In this document: one piece after another, positions 46,791 through 59,888 of the stretch
How positions within the stretch are numbered: position 1 is the stretch's first letter
How the letters are laid out: the number at the start of each line of letters is the position of its first letter
Source of the DNA: Apostichopus japonicus
Taxonomy: Eukaryota; Echinodermata; Holothuroidea; Aspidochirotida; Stichopodidae
Assembly: GCF_037975245.1 (NCBI RefSeq)
Contig: NC_092573.1
Location: forward strand, 19,629,265-19,693,264
DNA: 64,000 bases
Direction: 5' to 3'
The notes under the pieces: model-generated
The model's database searches: none
Seen by the model: the letters and a program-made list of their open reading frames with translations, nothing else
What the model was told of the DNA's origin: nothing
Program-made: the position numbers and the translations under genes

Positions 46791-49391
46791 GTTTTAAAAG
46801 TTCTTTTATAAAAAAAATTTAAAAAACACTTCATATTTCGCTATTCTTTAAACTTGCCCATATTCACACTCAAGCAGCAGAGAGAATGGCATCAAGGCCT
46901 ATTTAGAAAGTTCTCTCCTTGTCTACAAAATGGGAATATTTTATGCTTGTTCTCATATGAAGAATTTGGCATGGTACCTTAGAGTTAGTCTGATGGCACT
47001 TTTGACCTGTTGGCACATATTTACATGTCTGCGTTTAATGCCATGTATTTTGATTTCCTTTTATTAGAAGGAATTATTAGGCCCTAAATCCATTCACTAT
47101 CACATTCCTTAGGGATTATCGGATCTTTGTTAATATAAAAATGAACTCGTTTTGTAACCCGGCTCTCGAGAGACACATATTATAAAGTAGTAGGCCTACA
47201 TGTCTAGTTTTCAACTGAAATTTCACACGAACGCACAAATTCTTGAAAAAAAATGTATACAAAAACATGCAACGACTCACTATGCCAATTATTAATATAG
47301 AGATTTTTGTGTAGGTGGAAAGATCAAATGGAACATCTGTTTTTAACTTTGCTTGAAAAAGAAAAACAAAAACATGGCCGAAGGAGGAAAGGAAAATATA
47401 TAGAATTTTGTCATCAGCGCTATGTATAACTGACAGGTATACACATTTCAACAGTGTGCATGGCTGTCAATTACAAAGCGTTCATGAACTCCAGATTCGA
47501 TATTTCGCGTTCCAAAGAGCCACTTGGGTGACAGCTCCCAGCAGTCTACTACTCCATACAAGACATATAGCGTAGCATGAATGAATAATGTGAATCAGAA
47601 AAAAACAATGATGACTTTCATAACATTCTACGTCTCAAAGAATTCGGTCATTTTCGGATGTCTGTTGTTGGCCCCTTGGAAAGAATCATTTTATAACTTT
47701 CACCTTTTATACAATGTCATGAAGTGGCTTAAGTTATTTCCCGCGTCGCTTCTGCATGCTTAGTTCAGATTGGTTTGCCATGCACAGTTGTTGCCTGCGT
47801 GCATGCTATGGGTAGCTGTCACACTGTTGGCAAATTCCATATTCACAGAGAATGAAGGATGAATAACCAAAGTAAGGGAAACAGATTACAGGTATAGTGT
47901 AACATTTATAGCAATAAAGTCATGCATTGAGTAAATGTTCGTATTCTATTCTTAAAGCACATCAATATTCGTCACAAATATGACAGAAAGACGAACAACG
48001 GTCAGCAGTGCTTCAACTTCAACACGGTATTTTACTGTCACGCGCAAAATTGCCTCTCCCTCTCCCTCCCCCTCCCCCCTCCCCGCTTCACTGAACCATT
48101 TAATTATCTAATTTAACACTCCTTACTGTCTGGAAGTGAGTTAGTAAGTTGGAGATGCAGAACTACCCGGAAAGATCTCTAGAAAACTTCAATTTTTATC
48201 ATGCTGAAATTTGGGGTTAACACTGGACTAATAAATTTTTCGATGAACATTACCAAAACCTTCCAAGGAATTCAGCAGGAAAACTTTCATGGTAGCCGCA
48301 TTTTGCTCATCTGCATGTGCCAACCCAACCCAATGAAATATATCACTGAGACGTCATGCCAATTATAGTGTCCGACCCCCCCCCCACCAACCCCTACACG
48401 CCCGCCCCAACCAACCCTAGTTATTTCAAATTAAGTTCCGAATACACTTGTACCATGAACTGTTCCCGCTTCGTTTCTCCCACCTCCGTCGTTATGAGGT
48501 TGGGGGAATAATGTTCAGTCACGTGCTTCTTTACATTCATTCAACATTCAACATGGGCCGGCTCCTCGGGGCCCATGTTGCGGATCCAGGGACTGTGGGT
48601 GCATTTTCAACAAATATAATACCAGAGTATATTTATTAGGACAAACAGGCATTTACAGTCTAGAAATGCCTTGGTATGCACCATTTAACGTCTATAGTCC
48701 ACCCAGTCACTGAACTATTAAGGCCTATATGTTTCCCTAACGTTAACTATAAGTCACGTTTTCATATTTACCTCATTTCATGCTCCTTCAGTTGGCGCCA
48801 TTATACGGCGTCTACCATGCACTCAGCCTTCCGTGCCTTTTTTCTTTTCTACAACAGACAACGACAATTTGACGGAAACACTTTTGTGTAGAGTCGATAT
48901 TGATGCTGGGTTAATTTAGATCCACTAACCGAATCACCTATCAGACGTGAATTATAGCAGTTTAAAAACTACATTTTGCAGTCAGTTTTTACCCTCTGCT
49001 GACCTTACCCACGTAGTAGAGATTATAGGCTTCTTGCCACTCAGTGTGAGACATCCACATTTCCAGTTCCATCATGTTGAAAGTTAATCGGGTTTACGTG
49101 TTTAGGCTTTAAGACAACATAATACAAAGGACGACAACCGACAAGCACGGTAGATAAAGATAATTCATGACCCTATTAGGGCGCGAAATGTTGTTTTGAA
49201 GGGATCTGATCGGATGTGTAAAATAGTAAATATATAGTGTAAGTGTTTTCAATTGTAATTTTTATATTGTTACCTGAATATATATAAATATAGCATCAAA
49301 TATCAAAGGAAATCAAACATACAGAGGGAGGTAAATGCGTTGTTGTTGTTTTCTTCTTTTTTTGCAGATTTTGCAGATTTCTCGTGAAAAA
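46791..49391. other. spacer upstream of the SLC22 gene
   Basis: No other exon recognised. A CT-rich block (48050-48085) and a C run near 48377 stand out. The SLC22 coding exon is preceded by a T-rich stretch ending TTTTTTTGCAG at about 49367, probably the acceptor after an untranslated first exon. Confidence 0.45.
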
Positions 49392-50448
49392 ATGAAGTAC
49401 GACGAAATTATTAGCCATCTTGGAGACTTTGGTCCCTACCAAAGGCGAATATATTTGTTGCTTAGTTTTCCAGTTTTCTGCTCTGCATGGCATCTGCTTG
49501 TCCAAGTCTTTTTGGCTGGAGGGAGTGACCATTGGTGTGCAGAAAGTGATTGGGCAAATACTGACTGTCCGTTTGATTGGAATACGACCGCAGCTGAATG
49601 TGAGGAAATCAAGAAATATGCATCAATTCCTGTCTCATCTGACGGTAGCTTCTCAAAGTGTACGAAGTATAACGTTTCCGGGTTGACCTTTGACTCTTCC
49701 GGTTACGACGGCTCGGCAAATGAGACAATAGCCTGCGATGAAGGTTGGATATACGATAGAAGCCAATACAAAACCACGATTATAACGGATGTAAGTGTTC
49801 TTGTAATAACGTGAAAGAAAACTAAGAAACGCTGATTACAGCCCCCCCCCCTCCGCTACCCACGCTTGGAGAGAGGAGGATCAGTAAGGTCAACAGCCCC
49901 AAGGCCCGGGTCGATATGGATGCCAGGGAAAATATTATAGAGGGCTTCTTGGAAAATGTGAGGGCAAAGAATATAGTGTATTCTCATATCCATTAGAAAT
50001 AATAAAAAGTGCAGAAGGGTACCCGGTTACATAATTGTGCCCAGGTCTCGATCTGGCTCTGCGTTCGTCACCCCATCCCCTAACTTTTCTTTTGTTTTCT
50101 TATATATTGATAACTGCATCATACGGTTACATTTAGACCAATTATAGTACCATCAAAGTTTACTTCTTCCATTACAATATTATTTTCTTCAATCGAAATT
50201 AGTAGTTTTGTTGCTAAAACAGTTTTTTCTTCTTTTTGTTTAATTGTGTTTTTACAGTTCGACTTAGTTTGTGACCGCAAAAGTTTACCAGAGATTGCCC
50301 AGGCGGTGAACTTTGCTGGAATCATGGTTGGATCGTTTGTTCTCGGAATTCTTGCTGACAAGTGAGTAATGCAGGACCAGATCCAGGGGGGGGGGGACCC
50401 GGGAGGAAGGTCCCTTCTTCTGAATTTTTTTATGGCACTAAATATAAC

Positions 50449-50544
<96 letters not shown>

Positions 50545-53500
50545 TGATCATGATCATGACCATGATCTTGATCATGATGATCATGATGATCATGATGATC
50601 ATGATGATCATTATATGACATATATTACTATGTTTTGATATTGTAATATACATTTGAGCATTACAGATTGCATTTACCTTAACACCTTATCACTTCATTA
50701 GTCGCAGATCTAATACCTTTGATCAAATATGGACGCTGACTTTCAAAATATTTGCAAAATAATTTCCGGAGGAAGATAAATTCCCTTTTAGTGACATATT
50801 ATGAACAGTGCCGTTGATAGTAATGCTCCAGCAGTGTCGTAGAAATGATTCAAACCTCATTACACTTTTTTTCCAACAAAGTGCATATTAAATCATTATG
50901 TTATGATTTTTTTGCCTAACAGAATTGGACGTTTCTACACCCTCTACATTTCTATAATCTCTGCATCGTTGTTTGGAACGCTAACGGTATTCTCAAACTC
51001 CTTCTGGATGTACACAATCCTGAGGTTCTTTGTTGGTGCAGCTAACTATGGCTGCTTAACCATAGCCTTTGTCGCAGGTGAGTTAATGCTTTATTGGCAA
51101 GGTTGTGCCATATATGAGAGTGTACTACTTCTACTCCCCCCTCCCATTTGTCTTACCAACGTGACCAGGAGCGGGTTGGCTTATCGGTTTACCGCCTCGG
51201 GGAACCGGTGTGCCATTGGGTCCGAGGCGACGATTTAAGTTCCTCTGAATCGCGAATCCGATCATACGAGAGACGGAGAATATGCAGTTTGTTTCAAGTC
51301 CCCAGTGTACTGTCGGTTGGATCTCTGAGCAGGTAAAACTTTTATGATCCAGTCAACTCCCCCCCCCCCCTCCTCCCTCCCCCGATCGTGACCGATATCA
51401 TTGACCGTATTGCAGAGCAATGTTAGCTGTAAGGCTGAAAACCAACATATTTTCTAATGTTTTGTATATATACTGATCGTTATTCCTTATTATTCTCCAT
51501 TTAGCGACCGAGTTAATCGGACCTTCCAAACGTGTTTTCGCGGGAGTTGCTATCCAGCTCTTTTTTGCATTGGGATTTATGGCCCTAGCTGGACTCGGTT
51601 CTCTTATTCGAAAATGGCGGTATTTGCAACTGACCATATCATTGGTTCCTTTACTTAACCTCCTGTCCATGCCGTAAGTAAACCATCGTGCATATATACA
51701 TGTATACCTAAAAAGACCATTCCCTACGAACTTCAACGTATAGATACTGACCGATTCGTTAAATATTCAATAAATATTAATCTATAAATATAAATCATTA
51801 GATCATATTATGCATATATGACCCAAAGATAATTTGCGGTAACACGTTAACATATTGTTACTCATCACATCAATCAATCAATCTGTTCGGTTGTATTTCA
51901 TTTTAGATTCATTCCAGAGTCTCCTCGATGGTTGTTATCGCAAAACAAAACAACAGAAGCCATGAAGATTATTAAGAAAATTTCTGACGTGAACGGAGTT
52001 CCACTACCGAAGCATGACGACATAACCGACGATGTAAGTTAAAGGCATTGAAGACTCGCCCCAAACAGCGGGCCGCCATCTTTAAAAAGTTAACTTTCCG
52101 TTGCTTGCAAGTGAAGTTTTTCTCTTGTCGCTACAAAATGCAGACAGTAATGAAACGTGATACCTTGTTATCTTTGATCTAGACCTGAGATGTCCATCGC
52201 TGCTATTATATATACACTGTGTTGTGGGTATTGACCGCAGTTGTATGTACCGACTGTACACTAGTGTCTAATTACCGACGGTTGCAAGCTGTGTGTGTAT
52301 TTTCTGGGATCGATGATGGTGTCTAACACTTCTGTTACACCTCATTTGAAACTAGGTCAGAATACCGGCATTAGACGTTTCTTTTTGCGCGAGTCTTCAC
52401 ACCCTTTAATCTTTTTTCCTCGTCCTTTGATGACGTCAGACTATACCGAGTGACTCACACTCCTTATAATGTGCGACAGTGTCATATCCAATATTTCCCC
52501 GGGCCCCTAATCGACCCCAGGCCCCCAGAGCTGTATTTTGTGTGTGACGTCCGTAAATATCGTCTCCTGCTTCTCTGCATGTTTATATTTCATCAACAGG
52601 ACGATGACGTCACTGTGCAGTACACAGCACTAGACCTATTGAGACGGCCCATTCTGACCGTTAGGCTCTTTACTATGATGTTTGTGTGGTAAGCATGATT
52701 TACAACATTTATTTTCCAGTTTGGTCAAATGAAAAAAATCCTTGTCACTTAGTTTCAAATTTATACCCGGCCTTTTCAGTGGCATAACCGACAATTTGTT
52801 AAATTCCTAAATATTTAGCTATAATTTAACCCCTTCTTAATTTGATCCAGGGTTATTCGGGGGTTTACACTCCCATCTTTTCAAGCCCACCGTAAAAACA
52901 TTAAACGTATAGTTATTGGCAAAACATTGGGTATATATACCTGAACAAATATCTAATTCATAGCTTATAGCCTACATGTGCCGCAGAACGAACCAATTCA
53001 AGTATATATATTTTTATTATAGGGAAGGTCCCCCCCCCCCATGCAGACCCCCCTGATTTTTTTTTTTTTTTTTTTTTTTAAGGTTCGTTCACACTATGGT
53101 CTACTACGGGCTCGCACTCAGTGCTGCAGACTTCGGTGTCAATATATATTTGTCGTTCTTCTTGGCTGGTTTAGTCGAGTTACCAGCTTACACGATAACT
53201 GGTTTCTCCATGGAACTGATCGGCCGAAGATTAGCGACATTTATTTTAATGATGATAGGTGGCTCTATGTGCGTGTTGATGCCATTTACTCGTAAGTATT
53301 TTGTCATTGTTCTAAATAGTTTTCAATGTGTTGTCGGGTATGACGTGATAAATTCATACAGTTGTAAAAGAGTTGAAATTTTGTTCTTTGTAAATACAAG
53401 ATGTCCCGTCATTTAAACTTTTTTCTTAATCTGACAAATTTGCTTCCATCTTTATTATTTTCTCCAGCCCTCGGTGTCATTCGAACGTGCATAGCAATGG

Positions 53501-56500
53501 TCGGTAAATTTGGTGTATCTGCATCGTTCGCCTTGGTTTACGTCTGGGCCGTGGAGATCTTCCCCACACCTCTAAGGTGAAGTTTACTATCAAATTCTAC
53601 TTTTAAAAACGTATATACCTCTATAGCTATCTGTGGAGAGGTAGGAGGTCAACCCTGCCTCTGGGGGGGGGGTCAACGGTTGTCCATCTACATCTACACT
53701 CACCTATATACCTTGTGTTTGCAACTGAATTTGCTTAGGAAGATACTGAACACCTTGTAAGGTGTCAGCCCCACCCCTCACCTTCCCTCGACCAATCCCT
53801 GGCTTTGACTTAACAGTATCTATATACATATCCTCTTGGTACCATTTATTTTACTCCATAAAATGACAGCACCTGTATAAGCCGATGCAAGATCATGACT
53901 AGCTGATCGTGTGTATCACCGCATATCTGTAACTTTAAATGACAATATGTATTACCTATGGGAAAATACAATGGACATTCAATCCATAAAATTGTCAAAT
54001 CAACTGACTTATTTCTCCACATTACAGAGGGAACAGTCTTGGTTTATGCACCCTTGCGTCACAGAGCGGGGGTATCTTCTCCCCCTTGATCATTCTTCTT
54101 GGAGCGCACTGGGCACCATTCCCGTTTGTCGTGTTTGGTGGCCTTACAATTATGGCAGGCTTCATGGCCCTGCTCCTCCCAGAGACCAAAGGTCAGCTCA
54201 TGCCAGAAACTATCGCTGATGCTGAGGCTCTTGGAAGGCAAGTTCATATCTCCGCAGATTTTAAACGTTTTCTGATTTTTTTTTTTTCATAGCCATAATC
54301 ATTGGCGCCGAGAGCCAGACCGGGCCCTGAAAACAATTCACCCGGGCCCGGGAATATACCTCCCATTGAACCCCCCCCCCCTCCCCCCACCTCACTCTAT
54401 CGTCCGAGCTGGTCTTATTGCATGACAAACCCAAGTTAATAATTGAAGTTGGTTTGTATATGAAGTTTATAGTGTTTCGTTTCACGAAATGAGCATATAT
54501 AGGCCATCAGCTGAAGCTCAAAATGTGGCTGTAAAATCAGTTTCGTTCCAGCAACACCGGGTCTAGACTTTTAATGCATTTTTGGGTAGTTTAATGCATC
54601 ACAAACATTATATCAAAAGTTCTCCAAAAAATTTCCTGCAGTATTTTTGTAAGAAACCCTTGAAATTGGGTATGTTATGTAGACATTACGTGCTACGATG
54701 CTATGTATTAGGAACACATGTGCTAACGTTAGATTTGGTACAGTGGTGCATACATACCACTCTTTTCTTATATGTTAAATTACGACTGATATATTTTTTT
54801 TTGTATAATAGTTGGGTCAGGGTTACAAGAATGGTGGAAGAGGATTCTGGTCTAAGGGTCAGTGAGGGTTGTTTTCAGGCATTACAAGTTGTGCCCCCCC
54901 CCCCTCCATTTTTGCCAAAATGGTAAAAAATCACATTTTCAACTTTGAAATATGAAATACAATTTTTGCACATTATAACTTAAGGGTTTTAATTATAAAA
55001 ATGTACCACTTTTAATACTCAGATATAATGCTTTGTAATAAATCAAATATTTTTAGATTTTCCCCCTATGTTATGAATACATTTCGTCTGTGCATGTATG
55101 CGTAAATATACACATATAATGAAAAGTTCCTCTCCATAATTGTTACACTCCCCATCCAAACTGTTTTACAAATGCGACCCCCTCTCCCTCTACTTTACAT
55201 GTAGCTAAATCCCTAGTTACAATGAGATGTACCAATGCCCCAAGACCAGTGAGCTATTTCTTTTGTATAAATCAATATATAAGTTGGCACACTAAGACGT
55301 CATGGCATATCGTAGATGTGAAATAAAGTTATAGTCGGTATATATCCGTTACCTTAGTACTCTTTCTACAGTCTTCTGCAAAACTAGGTACTTTCTCCTT
55401 GTTACTGAAACGACATGTTCATAATTCGTATTCCTGCAAAAAGAGTTTCCAAGGGAGTTAACGCATAAAAGAAAAGATCGACAAGGTTTCGAATGGTATT
55501 TTGAATAATAATAGTTCTATATTCTACAAATAATATGAATAATAAAGGTGAATGGTACAAATAAGTGAATAACGAAGACAGTTAACTTAAGCCCCAGATA
55601 TAAAGAAATAATGTATCTATTAAGACTGGGTCGATACACTCAATGGTGTAGTAGAGCTGGGCCTTTGCGATGATTCAAGATACAGGTTCTTCATCAAAAG
55701 GCGCGGCGCGGAATTAATAAGTGATTAAAAGTTCATCCAAGGACAGTTGTACTAGTCTTAACAGTATCCACTTCAATTCACTGCATGGAAGTCAGATATG
55801 GTATGGAAAAGGGAAAGTCTATTCCGTAGTAGAGGTGAAGACAATTAGATGAAATAAAAGTCACTAAAGACTTGAATATCCTTCAGTCAAAACTTGAACA
55901 GATGCACAGAACATATTAACAATATGAATAAAACAGGTAACGAAATGTTACGGCAAACAATAAAGAACCGTGATATTGGAACAGGGTCAGGGGCGATGGT
56001 TAAAACCTTTGACTGGTTTCAGGACGCGGTATTTGCGTCATCGCCATCAGTAAATGTAGTTGTGAATATGCAAGAGGTAAAGCATGCCCATAACACCCTC
56101 CTCCCCCCTTCCCATCCCCTCTCAAAAAAAGTGTGATTTGAAGAAAATGTGGATATTTATCAAAGGTGTCTGGTAGGTAGGGTAATCTATGTAAAACTAC
56201 TAATAGCTCAAATGAATATATGAATAAGATCATGTTTTCTGGTTCCTTTAAACTCTGGGGAACAAAATAATGACAACATGACTTTGAAAAAGTTAACCCT
56301 CTTCACAAACTTCAAACTTTAATAAAATTTCAGACTAAGATATCAAGATTTAACACCATCACAGTTCATCCTCCAAATCATCTTCCCCTGCATCAACAAT
56401 CTCAACATCTTCTTGGAAGTTGCTGCAATTTCTATATTTACATAGGTCTGTACACGGTAGTTGTGCATTCATTCAGGAACATCTTCCTTTAAGACATTTG

Positions 56501-58946
56501 CCGACTCTACAGCTACTGCTGACACACTGAAGCAAAACATCTGGGTCAGGTGGCTTCGTCATCCAAGTGATTATTAGGTCATCATTTTCAAGTTTCCATC
56601 CATGTCCCTCTGGTGAGAGTGCATCAATCCTTTGCTGCAATGCCCTACTGTGAATAGCAGCCTGGTTGGTGCAGCGCTTAACATGCTGGATCAGAGCATC
56701 TTTTGTTGGTGGTAAACTCTGCTCTGAGGAGGAGATGAACAGAACACCTTGTACCATGAAATTGGATATTTTTGAGTCTCACATTTTATGATGGGGTACC
56801 AATATAATTACAATTCAGCTAGAAATATGTTGCAAATTTCTTTAATAATTTCAATGGAAAGATTAACCTGATATTGCATCTCAAAGCGTTTAGAGAATTT
56901 TTTAATTTTCCTTGGGGGAGGACCCCCATATTCCAAAAGTCCTAGATCCACCCCTGAACACTCAATGAACCACACATTGAAGAGAGTACTTTACCTTTCA
57001 AGATCTGTATGTCTTCCTTGTCAAGAATTGTATCTAGTTTCTTCAACATAGAGAGTGGTACCTCACTTCAATGGCAACACGGTCTTTTCCTCTAATATTC
57101 ATAAAATCTGGGCTCATCTTTTTTCCGCTCTGCTGCTTGTCGAAGCAATACCTTAATAAAATGAAATAAAAAAAGCAAATTGTTTTGCATTTTCTGTTGA
57201 TCAAAATGTAAGTTTCAACAAATAAGAACTAAGACAATTTTATTTATATACCATGTGATCTGCTCATCTTCTATGGACAAACAAAGACACATTCAAATTT
57301 TGCAAACCAGTGTCATGCAAAAAAGAATTAAAACAGGCTTTTTTTTGACAGTACAGTACATTATCTCTTAATGTTATGGTTTAAATTATACAATGGTAGA
57401 TTATATCTGTTACTAATAATAAAGGAGACAGATACTTGTTCATTTTGGTAAAGCTAGACAGGCTGACCATAAGACCTTGCAAACCTAACCTTATTGCACC
57501 TTTGTTACACTTATTTTTCTAACTAATATAATATCTCTATCATTCAAATAAAGGGCCACAGTAAGAAAACTATGAAGCCTGTATTTAACACTTAGGCTAG
57601 TGCCCCAGATGGAGAATTTGAAACAAATTTCCGTTCCTACCACCTTATAACAAAACAAATCAGATGACCATGCCACTAATTATATTATGTTCAGGTCCAA
57701 CACTGTGCCCTTTGACTTGGATTCTATCCCTCAAGAGCTACTGATCTTGCATTATGCAACTTCTCTGAACACTTCAACTATGCCACAGAAGTACAAGTAG
57801 AGTCGTGTAGTATGCTTAGGCTTACCTCCATCGAAAGTCTCTGCATGCTGCAGCTTGTCCTGCACCCGTTTGCAACGCCGAGTAATGTATTGTTTCTTTT
57901 CCCACATATAATAAATTGAACCGGCAATACACCAGAGCTTCTGCTTGGTTTCCTCGATCTTTTCCGTCAATTCTTCGTTTAAAATCATAAGTTGTCTCCT
58001 CTGGTACTGTCCGTTTTCTTGCAGCAATGTGCTTGCTATCAATGAACCGCCTGTAACACTTATCATGGAACCCCATCATACTATGCTGTTGAACACACGC
58101 TTGATCGTAGTAGGCCATGGAGTAATCAGTAGTACGGCGATATCACTGTCTCCGCCGCTGAGATTAAGCCGATCTTTAGCGCAGGAAGTAACTTTAGTCC
58201 ATCGTTTATTCGTCAGTGCCTTGACTGCTTCAAATTTTACAGATTCAATGTGGACTGAGCACTGTAGATTTCCGTGTGTCGGAGACTGACTAGCGCCCGT
58301 GGGAGCCGCCATGTTTGTTGTTTTCTACAAAGATTGCACACAGAACTCATGGCTCATTGGACAATTCATATCACATGGTACAGATATCTCACTGGCGCAC
58401 AACTTTTGAACGTAAAACGGCAGGTTTCTTAACATACGCAATAAAAATATAGTTCGATCTTTCGAGCGGAATTGCAAAAAAACTGCAGGAAAGTACATGG
58501 AGAACTTTTGGATCATTAATCTTAGTTAATTTATGTATTCAATGCTGTAGAGAAATTTTAGACCCGCAGTTGCTGGAACGAAACAAGCGAATTTCGACCT
58601 TCAGCTGATGGCCTAATAGTCATCTATTACTATACTATAAGTTCAGTCCCGTTTCTCCTGTGTGCAAATAAAGGTGGACTATATATATATATGTACCTCT
58701 TTTATGTTTAAAGTAAACACCAGTTAGTGACAATTAGCCACAGTCATTCCTTTCAAGCACATTTTATGGCATGGACGGACGGAGGGATGGATAAATGGAC
58801 GGACCATGGCACGAAAATATGTTTACGGTTTGCGCGATATTGTTCTTCAATAATGACAGTAATAGATTATGTTTTTTTTTTTCATTTATTTATTTATTTA
58901 CAGGAAAATGAGAAGATTGCCGTTGGAACCAGTGGAGGCGTTATAA
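49392..58946 (+). CDS. SLC22-family organic ion transporter
   Basis: Ten coding exons, all phases matching: 49392-49790, 50258-50361, 50923-51077, 51505-51673, 51907-52033, 52600-52688, 53083-53291, 53468-53576, 54028-54237, 58904-58946; 537 residues, the normal SLC22 length. The family moves organic cations, anions or zwitterions across the plasma membrane by the major-facilitator fold. Visible features: MKYDEIISHLGDFGPYQRR start and first membrane helix, a Cys-rich N-glycosylated extracellular loop (about 45-130), ADKIGR after helix 2, the signature PESPRWLL at about 279-286, a second GRR motif (LIGRRLATF), EIFPTPLR (about 446-453) and LLLPETKGQ (about 502-510). The last 14 codons are in a tiny exon ending PLEPVEAL. 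Intron 9 uses a GC donor (AAG|GCAAGT) and holds a 4.1-kb transposon. AATAAA at 59287-59292 is a likely poly(A) signal. Substrate cannot be told from sequence. Confidence 0.93.
50446..50620 (+). repeat. GAT/GAC trinucleotide repeat in SLC22 intron 2
   Basis: About 15 GAT-type units, then about 24 GAC units, then a TCATGATGA-type tract. The poly-Asp open frame is an artefact, since flanking exons splice around it. Confidence 0.95.
51165..51340 (+). repeat. GC-rich SINE-like segment in SLC22 intron 3
   Basis: GGTTGGCTTATCGGTTTACC and TGGGTCCGAGGCGACGATT give a locally GC-rich, structured block unlike the surrounding intron. It resembles a tRNA-like SINE head but lacks a clean B box. Confidence 0.3.
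54300..54400. repeat. MITE-like fragment in SLC22 intron 9
   Basis: GGCGCCGAGAGCCAGACCGGG and CACCCGGGCCCGGGAAT blocks and two C runs mark a GC-rich repeat fragment just inside the intron. No ends found. Confidence 0.3.
54500..58615. mobile_element. 4.1-kb TIR transposon inside SLC22 intron 9
   Basis: Begins TAGGCCATCAGCTGAAG and ends with its complement. The inverted similarity continues inward (TTTCGTTCCAGCAAC, GGGTCTA, AAAAGTTCTCC, TTTCCTGCAGT) for about 150 bp at moderate identity. Direct repeats ATA at 54497-54499 and 58616-58618 fit a 3-bp target duplication. The minus strand carries fragments of the same protein family as the 34.9-39.8 kb element, with intron-like gaps. Interior also holds a C run and non-coding AT-rich sequence (54.6-56.3 kb). 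Confidence 0.85.
56473..58312 (-). pseudogene. transposon-encoded FHALTGCD-family protein, N- and C-terminal pieces
   Basis: Minus strand. The N-terminal exon starts MAAPTGASQSPTHGN (58312) and continues in a second frame with GFHDKCYRRFIDSKHIAA, then a third frame with NEELTEKIEETKQKLWC, ending at a GATGGAG|GTAAGC donor near 57828. A middle exon (about 57130-56995) reads IRGKDRVAIEVRYHSLC. The C-terminal exon (56757-56473) reads SLPPTKDALIQHVKRCTNQAA, GHGWKLENDDLIITWM and a Cys-rich CVSSSCRVGKCLKGRCS. The PPT...HV.R block aligns with PPC...HVLRAN of the 37.5-38.4 kb copy. The HALTGCD central block is missing here. Frameshifts in the first exon make it defective. I cannot assign a biochemical function with certainty. 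Confidence 0.68.
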
Positions 58947-59615
58947 AACGTTTGTGTATATATATGCCGGTGTTCCCTATGATATATAGAGAATGTTCGA
59001 CTGATGATATCAGCGTATATCCTGTCCTGAAAAGTTGTTGAACTAGTGGCGGTATACCAGTCTCTCTTTAGCAGAATGCAAGGCCTTCCATCCCGTTGAG
59101 TTGTGTAAAATATTGACACCGACGCCGAACTAGATTGATGCCATCTATAACAAAAGACTTTGTACGTACAGTATGCACGTACAGTAACGTATTTAGCGTC
59201 GTTTGAAAATTAATGTACGAAATCTTAAATTATGTCTTACTCAAATATATCATACATTTGCTTCTTATTTTTTTTTTCATTTTCATAATAAACGGAAAAC
59301 GTAGTATAGTATAATTTCACACTGTATATCACACACACACATGTAGATATATATATATCTAACACGGACAGGGTCTCAAATAAGCTACTGTAAGGCTTCC
59401 TGATCCATGGGTCTCTAAACTAAACTAACTGTTATCAAAATGTAGATTATTTTATTGATTCTTCTGTTCCATTTCTTAAGAACCGATGCTTTATACGGTT
59501 GCTACAGGTTACATTAGTGAGAGGCTGTTAGCCATGTATGTTGTACTTTCTTAACTTAAAAAATTGAAAACTAGAAAACCAAAGAATGGTCACTCATATT
59601 TGGCGTACTGCGACA
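58947..59615 (+). other. SLC22 3' UTR and flank
   Basis: AATAAA at 59287-59292 lies about 340 bp after the stop codon. Nothing else recognised. Confidence 0.5.
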
Positions 59616-59619
59616 AGCA

Positions 59620-59885
<266 letters not shown>

Positions 59886-59888
<3 letters not shown>

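Noticed and set aside
50369-50638. Poly-Asp, poly-Val and poly-Arg frames on both strands
   Set aside because: GAT/GAC trinucleotide repeat within an SLC22 intron, skipped by well-matched splice sites.
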